DNA of 64,000 bases, taken from the NCBI GenBank assembly GCA_904420245.1, contig CAJFUL010000030.1, positions 1 to 64,000 of the forward strand, given 5' to 3'. The DNA is from Candidatus Paralachnospira avium. Its GTDB lineage: Bacteria; Bacillota; Clostridia; Lachnospirales; Lachnospiraceae. The position numbers and the translations under genes were made by a program. Every line of letters starts with the position of its first letter. The first letter of the stretch is position 1. Below, in pieces: positions 19,903-29,803 of this stretch. Under the pieces are notes generated by a model that ran no database searches, was not told the DNA's origin, and saw only the letters and a program-made list of their open reading frames with translations.

Positions 19903-21584
19903 TCTCCTGTTTTCACAAACCGCTCAGCCATTTCCTCCGCCTCCCGGATGATGCCCTCCTCGTATCCCATGATGGCCAGCAGGCGGATGGCGTTCCTGGT
20001 TGCCGCCCTTCCGGGATACAGTTTATAGGAAAAGAGCACGTCGTTCCCCTCGATCTGTTCCTCAAAGTGATAGTTGTCATAGACGCCGGAAAGCAGCGCC
20101 GTCAGCTCGATGTCATGGGTGGCCGCGAAACAGAGGACCGGCTTTCCGCTCATGTTCTCCAGGATCTTGGAGGAAGCCGAGATGCGCTCCACCGTATTGG
20201 TCCCCCGCAGCACCTCGTCGATGAAGCACAGGACCGGAGCCCCGCCGGAGGGGATGGCATCCAGGATCCTCTTTAAGGATTTGATCTCTACCATATAATA
20301 GCTCTCCCCCGACTCCAGGTTATCTGCCAGGGCCATGGAGGAAAAGACCCGGAAAAAGCAGCTTTCATACTGTTTCGCCGGCACGGTGTAGATGGTCTGA
20401 GCCAGGATGGCGCCCACTCCGATGGTCTTTAAAAACGTGGATTTTCCCGAGGCGTTGGAACCGGTCACCAGCACAGGCCTGTCCGCCCGGATAGAATTGG
20501 CAACGGCCCCTTCGATCAGAGGATGATAGATATCCCGGCAGGACAGGCGGCAGGCTTTATCTCCGGAAAGCTCCGGCTCGCAGTACGTCTGCAGATATTC
20601 CCGGAAAGAACCGATGCAAAGTCCCAGCTCCAGCTCCCCCATCACCTTCATCAAGTCTTCCAGGACTTCCCCCTTATCCCGGACGATGGAGGAGATCCTC
20701 CGAAACAGGATCAGATCCAGATGGGTGACCATGCACAAGTAGTCAAAGACGGCCTCCATCAAAGAAGCTCCGATGCCGACCTTGTCCACCAGGATCCACG
20801 CCTGGCTCCGGATGGGCCGCAGGACGCCGCACGCGTTTCGGAGCCGCTCCTTATAGGGGGGCAGAAGCTCCCCCTCCACGGGGATCTCCTCCATGCGGCT
20901 TCCGTATTCCACCAGTTCCGCCACCTGGGACATGCACTGGAAATACTTTCCCACTCTTCCTTTATACCGGTAATAGGTGACGATGTTGAAGACCATCACC
21001 ACCAGCAGAAAACCGACTCCCACCGCCGGCTCGAAGGCGAAAGAACCGATGGAGGCAGCCAGCAGAAGCAGGCACAGGATATGGAGGAACAGCGGCTGCC
21101 TGGGCACATCCGAAAGCTTTTCGATGTAATCCGCCAAGGCCACCCGCTTGCGTCTGCCCATCTGGGCAAAACAGATCCCGAACGCTTCCCTCTCCTTTTG
21201 ATGACTCCGGAAGTGATCCGCCAGGGCGGACCGTTCCTTCAGGACTCCCGTATCAAACTCCGGCGTCCGCAGGACCTGGTACAGATATTCCTCCCCGACG
21301 GCCGATCCCGCCGTGTTGAGCAGGAGGAATACCTCATCCATCCCCAGGTCATTCCAGGTGATATCGTCGATGGAAAAGCGGCTTCCCTTCCGCTTCTCAT
21401 AAAAATGGGAGATCTTTTCAAACTCCTCCAGGGAATATTCCCGGTCCGGGACTTTCCCCCACTGTTCCCGGACCTTTCTGCAAAGGGACTGATACCGGTT
21501 CCTCTTGGAGACCACATACTGGATCCAGAGGAGCAGGCACGCGCCCAGTATAAAAACCACATAAACCATTGTCTGTTGATCCAT
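19884..21584 (-). CDS. MutS-related ATPase with N-terminal membrane segments
   Basis: Likely start [11 protein letters not shown]; '[24 protein letters not shown]', '[20 protein letters not shown]', 'AATHDIELT'. Confidence 0.9.
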   Translation of the reverse strand: MDQQTMVYVVFILGACLLLWIQYVVSKRNRYQSLCRKVREQWGKVPDREYSLEEFEKISHFYEKRKGSRFSIDDITWNDLGMDEVFLLLNTAGSAVGEEYLYQVLRTPEFDTGVLKERSALADHFRSHQKEREAFGICFAQMGRRKRVALADYIEKLSDVPRQPLFLHILCLLLLAASIGSFAFEPAVGVGFLLVVMVFNIVTYYRYKGRVGKYFQCMSQVAELVEYGSRMEEIPVEGELLPPYKERLRNACGVLRPIRSQAWILVDKVGIGASLMEAVFDYLCMVTHLDLILFRRISSIVRDKGEVLEDLMKVMGELELGLCIGSFREYLQTYCEPELSGDKACRLSCRDIYHPLIEGAVANSIRADRPVLVTGSNASGKSTFLKTIGVGAILAQTIYTVPAKQYESCFFRVFSSMALADNLESGESYYMVEIKSLKRILDAIPSGGAPVLCFIDEVLRGTNTVERISASSKILENMSGKPVLCFAATHDIELTALLSGVYDNYHFEEQIEGNDVLFSYKLYPGRAATRNAIRLLAIMGYEEGIIREAEEMAERFVKTGEWSLEP

Positions 21585-21631
21585 AGCAAGCACCTCTCTA
21601 CGTGCCAGTATACGAGATGCCGCCTGCAAAG

Positions 21632-23104
21632 TCAAATGATTATACAGATCATGCCGCCGTTTGAATCGTTGATGATCTTCTGGAGCGTCTCCTGCAGCTT
21701 CATCTGGCAGGTATCGGTCATCTGGGAGATCTTGGCCTGTATCCCGTCGGTGACGATCTGCTCGATGGATTTTCCGAAGATGCTGGTGTTCCAGACCCCG
21801 TCGTCATTTTCCCTTCCGTTTTCCCGGATATAGGCGATCAGGTCTTCCGCCTGTTTTTCATCGCCCACGATGGGGGCCAGCTCCGTTTCGATGGAGGCCC
21901 GTATCAGATTGATGGAGGGAGCCTGGGCATGGATCTTGACTCCGTATTTATTTCCGTGTTTGATGACTTCCGGATCGTCCAGGAGGATCTCATCCCGCTG
22001 CGGCATGATGACTCCATACCCTTTCTGGCGCACCGCTTCCAGCGCTCCCTGCAGTTTCTCATACTGTTCCCTGGTCTGGGCAAACTGCCTGAGGAGACGC
22101 ATGAGCTGGTATTCGCCGCTTATCTCCATGCCGGTGTAATCGCTTAAGATCCTGTAGTAGACTCCGTCGTCCACCACCACGTCCAAACAGACCTTTCCGT
22201 CGGAATAGTCGGCGGAGCGGACCTGGACTCTCTTGATGGGAGAATCCTCTTCCTGGGCATAGTCCGCCGCCAGATCCTTCATCTGCATCACCGTTCCCAT
22301 GAGTTCCTTCACGATGTCCAGGATCCGTTCCTTCAGCCAGTGGGAGGACGGGAGGATCTCCGCCCACTTCGGCATATAAAAGTCCAGCTCCGACACAGGG
22401 AATTCATCCAGGACTTCTCCCAGGATCCTGGAAACATCTTCCTTCCGCAGCTGCTCACAGTTGACGGGAAGGACCTGGACGCCATATTCTCCCTCCAGGG
22501 ATGCCGCCAGCTCTTTGGCCTCGTCCGAATAGGGCTTTGTGGTATTCAGCAGCATGATAAAAGGCTTTCCGATCTTCCGCAGCTCTCCGATGGTCTGTTT
22601 TTCCGCATCGATGTATCCGTTTCTGGGGATCTCTCCGAAAGAGCCGTCGGTGGTCACCACGATGCCGATGGTGGAATGTTCCCGGATCACCCTCTCCGTC
22701 CCGATGGCAGCCGCCTGGGTAAAGGGGATCTCATAGTCGAACCAGGGAGTCCGCACCAGCCGCTCCTCGTCATTTTCAATATGTCCGCTGGCTCCGTCCA
22801 CCATAAATCCCACGCAGTCGATGAGCCGGACCTTCACCTGGGCCTCGCCGATCTGGATCTGCGCCGCCTCTTTGGGGATGAATTTGGGCTCCGTCGTCAT
22901 AATGGTCTTTCCCGCCGCCGACTGGGGCAGTTCATCCTGGGCCCGGTTCCTCTCGTGGGCATCTTCCATATTAGGCAGCACCAAAAGATCCATGAACCTT
23001 TTGATAAAGGTGGATTTTCCGGTCCGCACCGGTCCCACCACTCCAATATAGATCTCCCCTCCCGTCCTGGCCTGTATGTCCTTGTATACATGAAAATTGT
23101 CCAT
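21632..23104 (-). CDS. spoIVA: stage IV sporulation protein A
   Basis: 'MDNFHVYKDIQARTGGEIYIGVVGPVRTGKSTFIKRFMDLLVLPN'. Confidence 0.97.
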   Translation of the reverse strand: MDNFHVYKDIQARTGGEIYIGVVGPVRTGKSTFIKRFMDLLVLPNMEDAHERNRAQDELPQSAAGKTIMTTEPKFIPKEAAQIQIGEAQVKVRLIDCVGFMVDGASGHIENDEERLVRTPWFDYEIPFTQAAAIGTERVIREHSTIGIVVTTDGSFGEIPRNGYIDAEKQTIGELRKIGKPFIMLLNTTKPYSDEAKELAASLEGEYGVQVLPVNCEQLRKEDVSRILGEVLDEFPVSELDFYMPKWAEILPSSHWLKERILDIVKELMGTVMQMKDLAADYAQEEDSPIKRVQVRSADYSDGKVCLDVVVDDGVYYRILSDYTGMEISGEYQLMRLLRQFAQTREQYEKLQGALEAVRQKGYGVIMPQRDEILLDDPEVIKHGNKYGVKIHAQAPSINLIRASIETELAPIVGDEKQAEDLIAYIRENGRENDDGVWNTSIFGKSIEQIVTDGIQAKISQMTDTCQMKLQETLQKIINDSNGGMICIII

Positions 23105-23197
23105 AAAACCGCCCTCCTGCATATGCTGGTTAACTATATGCGGGACTTGGCTCTTTTATGACCGGGAAAAGCCTCCGGATCAGCCTGCAAAAAGCGC

Positions 23198-23238
23198 TTG
23201 CATATTGTCCTTCTTTGTGTTATATTTTATGACGTCAT
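23198..23238 (+). promoter_or_regulatory. promoter plus palindromic operator candidate for the PTS-IIC-like gene
   Basis: TTGCAT-N17-TATATT followed 2 nt later by perfect palindrome ATGACGTCAT. Confidence 0.6.
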
Positions 23239-23303
23239 GTGTCTTGTCATATGTTTCAAAAAACTTTACATAAAATTGCACTAAGAAGAAAGGCGGTTCC
23301 CCT

Positions 23304-24359
23304 ATGAAAAAATGGTTAAACCGGTTGTTCATCGACGGCCTCAGCGGTATGGCCACCGGTCTCTTCTCGACTCTCATCGTCGGCACCATCATCCAGCAGA
23401 TCGGCACTCTCATCGGCGGCAGCATCGGAAATTTCCTCTTCCTGTTCGGAAAAGTGGCCGCGGCCCTCACAGGCGCCGGCATCGGCTGCGGTGTGGCCTG
23501 CAAATTTAAAGAAAGTCCTCTGGTGGTCCTCTCGGCCGCCACATCCGGCATGGTGGGAGCCTTCGCCTCTTCCATCCTGAACGGTTCCATCCTGGCGGAC
23601 GGCGCCATCGTCCTCTCCGGCCCCGGCGAGCCTCTGGGCGCCTTCATCGCCGCCTATGTGGGCATCGAACTGGGACACCTGATCTCCGGAAAGACGAAAC
23701 TGGACATCGTACTGACGCCGATCCTCTGTATCCTGGCCGGTTCCACAGTAGGTCTGATCCTCAGTCCGCCCATCTCCGCCTTCATGAATTCCCTGGGCGC
23801 CATGATCAATTGGGGAACGGAACAGCAGCCCTTCCTGATGGGCATCATCGTATCGGTGCTGATGGGCATGATCCTGACCCTCCCCATCAGCTCTGCCGCC
23901 CTGGGCGTGGCATTGAGCCTGTCCGGCCTGGCGGCCGGGGCTGCTACTGTAGGCTGCTGCGCCAATATGGTGGGCTTTGCCGTGGCCAGCTACCGGGAAA
24001 ATAAGATGGGAGGCCTTCTGGCCCAGGGCATCGGGACCAGTATGCTCCAGGTCCCCAACATCATAAAAAAGCCCGTCATCTGGCTGCCTGCCATCATCAG
24101 CAGCGCCATCTTAGGGCCTCTTTCTACTATGGTGTTTCATATGAGCAATAATCCTGTAGGTTCCGGCATGGGCACGGCCGGCCTGGTGGGACAGATCATG
24201 ACCTTTCAGACCATGGCCCCCGCCGAGGGAGCCGTCCCGGTCCTCCTGAAAATCCTGCTCCTCCACTTCCTCCTGCCCGGCGTCATCGCGTGGGCCGTAT
24301 CCTGGTTCATGCGGAAGAAAGGCTGGATCCAGGACGGAGATATGAAGCTGGACGTATGA
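23304..24359 (+). CDS. PTS_EIIC_2-like membrane protein (PTS transporter subunit IIC)
   Basis: 'KKWLNRLFIDGLSGMATGLFSTLIVGTIIQQIG', polytopic, ends in a short basic tail; no IIA/IIB domains nearby. Confidence 0.8.
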   Translation: MKKWLNRLFIDGLSGMATGLFSTLIVGTIIQQIGTLIGGSIGNFLFLFGKVAAALTGAGIGCGVACKFKESPLVVLSAATSGMVGAFASSILNGSILADGAIVLSGPGEPLGAFIAAYVGIELGHLISGKTKLDIVLTPILCILAGSTVGLILSPPISAFMNSLGAMINWGTEQQPFLMGIIVSVLMGMILTLPISSAALGVALSLSGLAAGAATVGCCANMVGFAVASYRENKMGGLLAQGIGTSMLQVPNIIKKPVIWLPAIISSAILGPLSTMVFHMSNNPVGSGMGTAGLVGQIMTFQTMAPAEGAVPVLLKILLLHFLLPGVIAWAVSWFMRKKGWIQDGDMKLDV

Positions 24360-24374
24360 CCGGCCCGGAGACGC

Positions 24375-25037
24375 TCAAAGATCCGTAAACGCCGTCACAA
24401 ATTCCAGGAACCGGGGGCTACCTGTCCTGGCATCCTCCTCGGAAAAACCGAAATACCGGTAAATATCCCGGCAGATGGCCTTTGCCTGATCCCTCTGCCG
24501 CTTGCCGCGATACGAATAGGAGACCCCGGCGGTCTGCCGCAGCCTTTCTGTGGTGACGTCCAGGTCTCCGTATTTTTTTCCGTTTTCCATGAGGGGGATC
24601 CTGTATATGGCAAACTCCATGGGAACCTGGGAAGAGGGGACGGCTTCCGCCTCCTCCTGTCTTTTTCGGACCTTGTCAAAATACGCATCCAGAGCTTTTC
24701 TGTCCGGATTTTTCCTGTCCACGGGCGGCGCTTTGGGAACGGGACTTTTAATCAGCTCCGGCTTTTCCGCAAAGACCAGAGCCGCCTTCGCGCACCTGTA
24801 CTGTTCCTGATATTCTGTCGAGCTTTCCGGAAGTTTTTCCGCTCCATAGAGCTTTTCCAGATAAGCGATCAGCTCTTCCACCGTGTGGGGATCCGGCTTC
24901 ACGCGGCGCCGGATCCGGGCGATCTGCCTCCTCCGCCGCAGGAGACGGAAGGAAAAACGCCTCATTCCGGCGGTAAAGACGGAGGTGGGGCCGTCGCTCC
25001 CTCCTATGATGCCTATGGCCGCTGCTTTTTTATCCAT
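24375..25037 (-). CDS. hypothetical protein carrying an OadB-type 'GIIGGSDGPTS' N-terminal motif
   Basis: Likely start MDKKAAAIGIIGGSDGPTSVFTAG with AGGAGG RBS; remainder soluble, no TM array. Confidence 0.7.
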   Translation of the reverse strand: MDKKAAAIGIIGGSDGPTSVFTAGMRRFSFRLLRRRRQIARIRRRVKPDPHTVEELIAYLEKLYGAEKLPESSTEYQEQYRCAKAALVFAEKPELIKSPVPKAPPVDRKNPDRKALDAYFDKVRKRQEEAEAVPSSQVPMEFAIYRIPLMENGKKYGDLDVTTERLRQTAGVSYSYRGKRQRDQAKAICRDIYRYFGFSEEDARTGSPRFLEFVTAFTDL

Positions 25038-25047
25038 ATCTTTCCTC

Positions 25048-26577
25048 CTAGAAAAGCGGGGCCAGTACCCGCAGCAGGGCATCCAAAAGCCCGCCGAACA
25101 AGCCGGTCCGGCACTCCCTTAAGGAGACGGGACGGCTTTTTTTAATGGTCTCGATGCTGTCCCGCTTCAGATCCAGGACCGCCCGGCTCCTGTACAGAAA
25201 CGTACCGCACTCAAAATGGAGATACAGACTCCTGTAGTCCATATTGATGCTGCCCACCACGCCCAGCTCATCGTCGCAGACATAGCTCTTGGCGTGGATA
25301 AACCCAGGCGTATATTCATAGATCTTGACCCCGGCCCGAAGGAGCGGCGCGTAATTGGAGCGGGTCAGCCGGAATACCAGAGGCTTATCCGGGATGCCCG
25401 GCGTCACGATGCGCACGTCCACGCCTCTCTTGGCCGCCAGGGACAGCGCCAGCTTCATCTCATTGTCCACGATCAGATAAGGCGTGAAGATATAGCAGTA
25501 ATGCCTGGCCTGGTTCAGGATCTCGATATAGACGTTCTCCGCCACAGGCTCATTGTCCAGAGGGTTGTCCCCAAAGGGCTGCACATAGCCGCTCCCGGAA
25601 AAGGGCGCCGGATGATGGACATGGGGACGGAACTGCTCCATCCTGGTATCTTCCTTCCGGTAAGTATTCCACATTTCCAGAAACATCAGGGTAAAATTCC
25701 ATACCCCTTCTCCCACCAGGCGGACGCCGGTATCCTTCCAGTGGCCGAACCGCTGCTTCAGATTGATATACTCGTCCGCCAGGTTGATCCCGCCGGTGAA
25801 AGCCGTATGTCCGTCCACCACCAGGATCTTCCTGTGATCCCTGTGGTTCATGGCCATGGAGAGAAAAGGCACCACAGGATTGAAGGCCATGCACTTGATG
25901 CCCTTCTCCTCCAGGATCTTGTGGTAATTCTGGGGGAGCAGGGCCACGCAGCCCATATCGTCATAGATCATGCGGACGTCCACGCCCTGGGAGACTTTCC
26001 GCTCCAGGACTTCCAGGACCTTGTTCCACATGATCCCCTCTTCCACGATGAAATACTCCAGGAAAATATAGTATTCGGCCTGCTCCATGGCTTCCAGCAT
26101 ATCCCGGAACATGATCTCCCCCACAGGATAGTACGTCACGTCCGTGTCCCTGTGAGCGCAGTAGTCGCTGGCGCCTTCCAGATAGGCGCTGATGCCGGCG
26201 GCCCGTTCATCCAGGCTGCGCATCTCGTCCAGGGCTCTGCCATCCCCTTTGAACTCTCGCTCCAGCCTCCGGTGGGCCAGATTCATGCGCTTTCGCATCT
26301 TCTTGGAGGGATTCTTGTTCCCGAAAAAGATATACAGAAGGCCTCCGAACAGGGGAAGGCACAGGATCAGGATGATCCAGGCGATCTTGTAAGCCGCGTT
26401 TTCTTCTTTTCCGATGATATAGAGGACCATCAGGATGCTCAAAACGGAAAAACCCACATTGATCCACACGGAATAACTGCTGAGCTTCAGCAGGGCGACG
26501 ACGATCCAGACCACCTGGAGGATCAGGATCAGAGCCGTCACCCATATCCGGTTGGTGATCATCTTCTTATAGTTCAT
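25048..26577 (-). CDS. cls: cardiolipin synthase (phospholipase D family)
   Basis: Two N-terminal TMs and two HxK motifs: 'NHRDHRKILVVDGHTAFTGGINLADEYI', 'FIHAKSYVCDDELGVVGSINMDYRSL'. Confidence 0.95.
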   Translation of the reverse strand: MNYKKMITNRIWVTALILILQVVWIVVALLKLSSYSVWINVGFSVLSILMVLYIIGKEENAAYKIAWIILILCLPLFGGLLYIFFGNKNPSKKMRKRMNLAHRRLEREFKGDGRALDEMRSLDERAAGISAYLEGASDYCAHRDTDVTYYPVGEIMFRDMLEAMEQAEYYIFLEYFIVEEGIMWNKVLEVLERKVSQGVDVRMIYDDMGCVALLPQNYHKILEEKGIKCMAFNPVVPFLSMAMNHRDHRKILVVDGHTAFTGGINLADEYINLKQRFGHWKDTGVRLVGEGVWNFTLMFLEMWNTYRKEDTRMEQFRPHVHHPAPFSGSGYVQPFGDNPLDNEPVAENVYIEILNQARHYCYIFTPYLIVDNEMKLALSLAAKRGVDVRIVTPGIPDKPLVFRLTRSNYAPLLRAGVKIYEYTPGFIHAKSYVCDDELGVVGSINMDYRSLYLHFECGTFLYRSRAVLDLKRDSIETIKKSRPVSLRECRTGLFGGLLDALLRVLAPLF

Positions 26578-26587
26578 ATATGCCTCT

Positions 26588-27301
26588 TCAATCTGTAAAT
26601 GCCGCGGCCGTCTCCAGGGCCACCTCCATCATACTGGTAAATCCCGTCTGCCGCTCCGCTGCGGAAAGGGCCTCTCCCGTCACGATGGAATCCGAAACAG
26701 TAAAGATCCCCAGAGCCCGCACGCCTGCGCGGCTGGCATTGCAGTAGAGGGCGTAGCTCTCCATCTCGATGGACAAGAGCCCCATGCGGGCCCACTGCTT
26801 CCATTCCGGCGTCTCCGTATAGAAAAGATCTGAGGAGAGCACATTTCCCACTTCATAGGGAAACTTCCTGTCTCCGGCTTCTTTCACGGCTCTGGCCAAA
26901 AGCTCATAGGAAGCGGTGGCCGAATAGGTGCCCGGCAGCCCGTACTGATGGGCGTAATTTCCATCTGTGCAGGCTCCCATGGCCATGATCAGATCCCCCA
27001 CCTTTACCGGTTCCTGTATGCTCCCGCAGGAGCCCACCCGGATCAGGTTCTTCACTCCATACTCATGGATCAGCTCGTGGGAATAGATCCCGATGGACGG
27101 ACAGCCCATCCCGGTCCCCATCACGGAGATCCTCTTTCCTTTATAAAAACCGGTGTAGCCCAGCATATTCCTCACCTGGTTGAAGCACTGGGCCTCCTCC
27201 AGAAAATGTTCCGCTATGAACCGGGCACGGAGGGGATCTCCCGGCAGCAGGATGCTCTCCGCGATCTGGCCCCGCTCCGCCTGATTATGTGGTGTAGCCA
27301 T
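26588..27301 (-). CDS. deoD: purine-nucleoside phosphorylase, DeoD type
   Basis: 'ILLPGDPLRARFIAEHFLEEAQCFNQVRNMLGYTGFYKGKRISVMGTGMGCPS'. Confidence 0.96.
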   Translation of the reverse strand: MATPHNQAERGQIAESILLPGDPLRARFIAEHFLEEAQCFNQVRNMLGYTGFYKGKRISVMGTGMGCPSIGIYSHELIHEYGVKNLIRVGSCGSIQEPVKVGDLIMAMGACTDGNYAHQYGLPGTYSATASYELLARAVKEAGDRKFPYEVGNVLSSDLFYTETPEWKQWARMGLLSIEMESYALYCNASRAGVRALGIFTVSDSIVTGEALSAAERQTGFTSMMEVALETAAAFTD

Positions 27302-27370
27302 AGCTTTTTCCCCCTTTCTGTCTTACCCACTAGTATAGCATATCCCCCCTGGGATTGCCAGAAATTCTAT

Positions 27371-27399
27371 TGATTATTTCCCGGTTTGGTATTATAATC
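27371..27399 (+). promoter_or_regulatory. sigma-A-like promoter
   Basis: TTGATT-N17-TATAAT upstream of the DMT transporter gene. Confidence 0.75.
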
Positions 27400-27438
27400 A
27401 AATAGCATTTTTGAGTCTACGCGGGGGAGGAATTTCTT

Positions 27439-28341
27439 ATGCTGTATATGGCCCTGGCCGTGCTGGCCGGAATCCTTGTATCGTCCCAAAGCAGCTTCAA
27501 CGGGATGCTCTATCCGTTTTTAGGCGTTCTGGGCGTCAGCTTCGTCAGCAACTTTCTCAATGCTGTCACCAGCTTTTTCTTCAGTCTCGTCTATTTCCAC
27601 CGTCCGCCCAAGTTAAAAGACCTTCCGTTCCGTTCCACCATGGGAGGCGTGTGCGCCGTGTTCGTGCTGGGTTTTTCCGGCTATCTGGTCGCACAGCTGG
27701 GAACGGCCGTCACCGTCTGCCTGTCCGTATCGGGCCAGCTCTTCATGTCGGCTGTGGTGGACCACTTCGGATGGTTCGGCTCTGAAAGAGTCTCGTTCAA
27801 GGCTGTGCGGATCCCCGGCTTTTTATGCATCCTGGCCGGTGTGTTCATCATCAATTTCGCGGGAGGCAGCGCCTTTTCCTCTGTGGGGAACCAGTGGTTC
27901 CTGCTCCTCTTGCTGTTTTTCGCTATCATAGTGGGCTGTGTGACCGTATTTGCCAGGATGTTCAACTACGACGCCAGCCGCTATGTGGGGAAGCTGGACG
28001 GCAATTTCGCCAATTCCATCGTGGGCGCGGCCGCCGCTTTCCTCATCCTTCTCGTCACGACCGGTTTTAAACCGCCCTTCGGCGCCGCTCTCAAGGCTCC
28101 GGCCCTGGGATACCTGACAGGCCCCTTCGGTACGGTGGCCTGTGTGCTCAATTCCCTGTCCTTTGCCAAGCTGAAGGTTTTTCACGCCACCATCTTCATG
28201 CTGATCGGTCAGATCGCCACCGGCATCGCCATGGACCTGGTCCTGCTGGGAAGCTTTCCGCCGGGCAAGCTGGCGGGGATCCTGGTGGTCTGCATCGGGA
28301 TCTTTCTGGACAAGAAATTTACGGCCAAGGAGGCGGCATAA
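27439..28341 (+). CDS. DMT family transporter (DUF606/YdcZ-like)
   Basis: Polytopic; 'GILVSSQSSFNGMLYPFLGVLGVSFVSNFLNAVTSF', duplicated half 'FARMFNYDASRYVGKLDGNFANSIVGA'. Confidence 0.85.
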   Translation: MLYMALAVLAGILVSSQSSFNGMLYPFLGVLGVSFVSNFLNAVTSFFFSLVYFHRPPKLKDLPFRSTMGGVCAVFVLGFSGYLVAQLGTAVTVCLSVSGQLFMSAVVDHFGWFGSERVSFKAVRIPGFLCILAGVFIINFAGGSAFSSVGNQWFLLLLLFFAIIVGCVTVFARMFNYDASRYVGKLDGNFANSIVGAAAAFLILLVTTGFKPPFGAALKAPALGYLTGPFGTVACVLNSLSFAKLKVFHATIFMLIGQIATGIAMDLVLLGSFPPGKLAGILVVCIGIFLDKKFTAKEAA

Positions 28342-28344
28342 TCA

Positions 28345-29685
28345 ATGAAACAAAAGGATTTAACCTCGGGGAAGATCACCTCTTCCCTGCTTTTATTTGC
28401 TTTTCCCATGATCCTGGGAAATCTGCTCCAGCAGCTCTACAATGTGGCGGATACTCTCATCGTAGGCCAGTTTCTGGGCTCCAACGCCCTGGCGGCCGTG
28501 GGCTCCGCCTATACGCTGATGACCTTCCTGACGTCGATCCTCCTGGGGCTTTCCATGGGAAGCGGCGCGGTCTTTTCCATCTGCTACGGAGCCGGAGACA
28601 AAAAACGGCTCCGGTCCAGCATCTTTACTTCTTTCGTCCTGATCGCGGTATGCAGCGTGGCGCTGAACCTCATCGTTTTTCTGTGTATAGATCCCATCAT
28701 GCGCCTGCTCCAGACTCCGGACGAGATTTACAGCATGATGCGCAGCTATCTCTGGGTCATCTTTATCGGCATCACAGCCACTTTTCTCTATAATTATTTC
28801 GCCTGCCTTCTGCGGGCCCTGGGAAATTCGCTGGTGCCCCTGCTGTTTCTGGGTTTCTCCGCCCTTTTGAACATCGGCCTGGACCTGCTCTTTGTCCTGG
28901 TCTTTTACTGGGGCGCTCCGGGAGCCGCCGCCGCCACGGTCATTTCCCAGTATATTTCCGGCATCGGCCTCATGCTCTACACCTTGGTGAAATTCCCGGA
29001 ACTGCGTCCCAGGAGGGAGGATATGCAGATCCGGAGGGACGGGCTCAAGGAAATCTCTCAGTTTTCTTTTCTGACCTGTCTGCAGCAGTCCATCATGAAT
29101 TTCGGCATCCTGATGGTCCAAGGACTGGTCAACAGCTTCGGCCCCGCCGTCATGGCGGCCTTCGCGGCGGCAGTCAAGATCGACTCCTTCGCCTATATGC
29201 CGGTCCAGGACTTCGGAAACGCCTTCTCCACCTTCATCGCCCAGAACCATGGAGCAGGGAAGACGGACCGGATCCGGAAGGGCATCCGGTCGGCCTTTAC
29301 CGCCTCCATCCTCTTCTGCCTGGCCATCACTGCGGCCGTCTGCATCTTCGCGCGGCCTCTCATGATGATCTTCGTCCGCCCGGAGGAAACGGAGATCCTG
29401 GCCATCGGCGCCCGCTACCTGCGCATTGAGGGCGCCTTCTACTGCGGCATCGGCTGTCTCTTCCTGTTCTACGGATTGTACCGCGCCCTGCAAAGGCCCG
29501 GCATGTCGGTGGTCCTCACCATCGTGTCCCTGGGCTCCCGAGTGCTCCTGGCCTATACCCTTTCCGCCATCCCCTTCCTGGGGACCGACGGCATCTGGAT
29601 GTCTGTTCCCATCGGCTGGCTCCTGGCCGATGCCATCGGAGCCGTCTACTATTTCAAAAAGCGAAAAACACTGCTTCCACAATGA
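28345..29685 (+). CDS. MATE family efflux transporter
   Basis: 446 aa; 'PMILGNLLQQLYNVADTLIVGQFLGSNALAAVGS', 'FAAAVKIDSFAYMPVQDFGNAFSTFIAQNHGAGK'. Confidence 0.95.
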   Translation: MKQKDLTSGKITSSLLLFAFPMILGNLLQQLYNVADTLIVGQFLGSNALAAVGSAYTLMTFLTSILLGLSMGSGAVFSICYGAGDKKRLRSSIFTSFVLIAVCSVALNLIVFLCIDPIMRLLQTPDEIYSMMRSYLWVIFIGITATFLYNYFACLLRALGNSLVPLLFLGFSALLNIGLDLLFVLVFYWGAPGAAAATVISQYISGIGLMLYTLVKFPELRPRREDMQIRRDGLKEISQFSFLTCLQQSIMNFGILMVQGLVNSFGPAVMAAFAAAVKIDSFAYMPVQDFGNAFSTFIAQNHGAGKTDRIRKGIRSAFTASILFCLAITAAVCIFARPLMMIFVRPEETEILAIGARYLRIEGAFYCGIGCLFLFYGLYRALQRPGMSVVLTIVSLGSRVLLAYTLSAIPFLGTDGIWMSVPIGWLLADAIGAVYYFKKRKTLLPQ

Positions 29686-29690
29686 CAAAC

Positions 29691-29724
29691 GCCCCCGGAT
29701 CGGATCCGGGGGCTTAACTTTTTC
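29691..29724 (+). terminator. factor-independent terminator after MATE gene
   Basis: GCCCCCGGAT-CGG-ATCCGGGGGC then T-rich tract. Confidence 0.88.
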
Positions 29725-29803
29725 TTTCTTCCCGCGCGGGATGCCCAAGATGCAGCGACGCGCGCAGCAGCCTGCGCGCGTCAGTGCACATGATCCAGCT
29801 GAC

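Noticed and set aside
19884-21584. Bona fide mismatch repair gene mutS
   Set aside because: Only the ATPase C-terminal part is MutS-like and the N-terminus is membrane-associated, so it is labelled MutS-related rather than mutS.
28393-29748. 451-aa minus-strand ORF antisense to the MATE gene
   Set aside because: Low-complexity acidic/His-rich antisense translation; the sense frame has clear MATE motifs.
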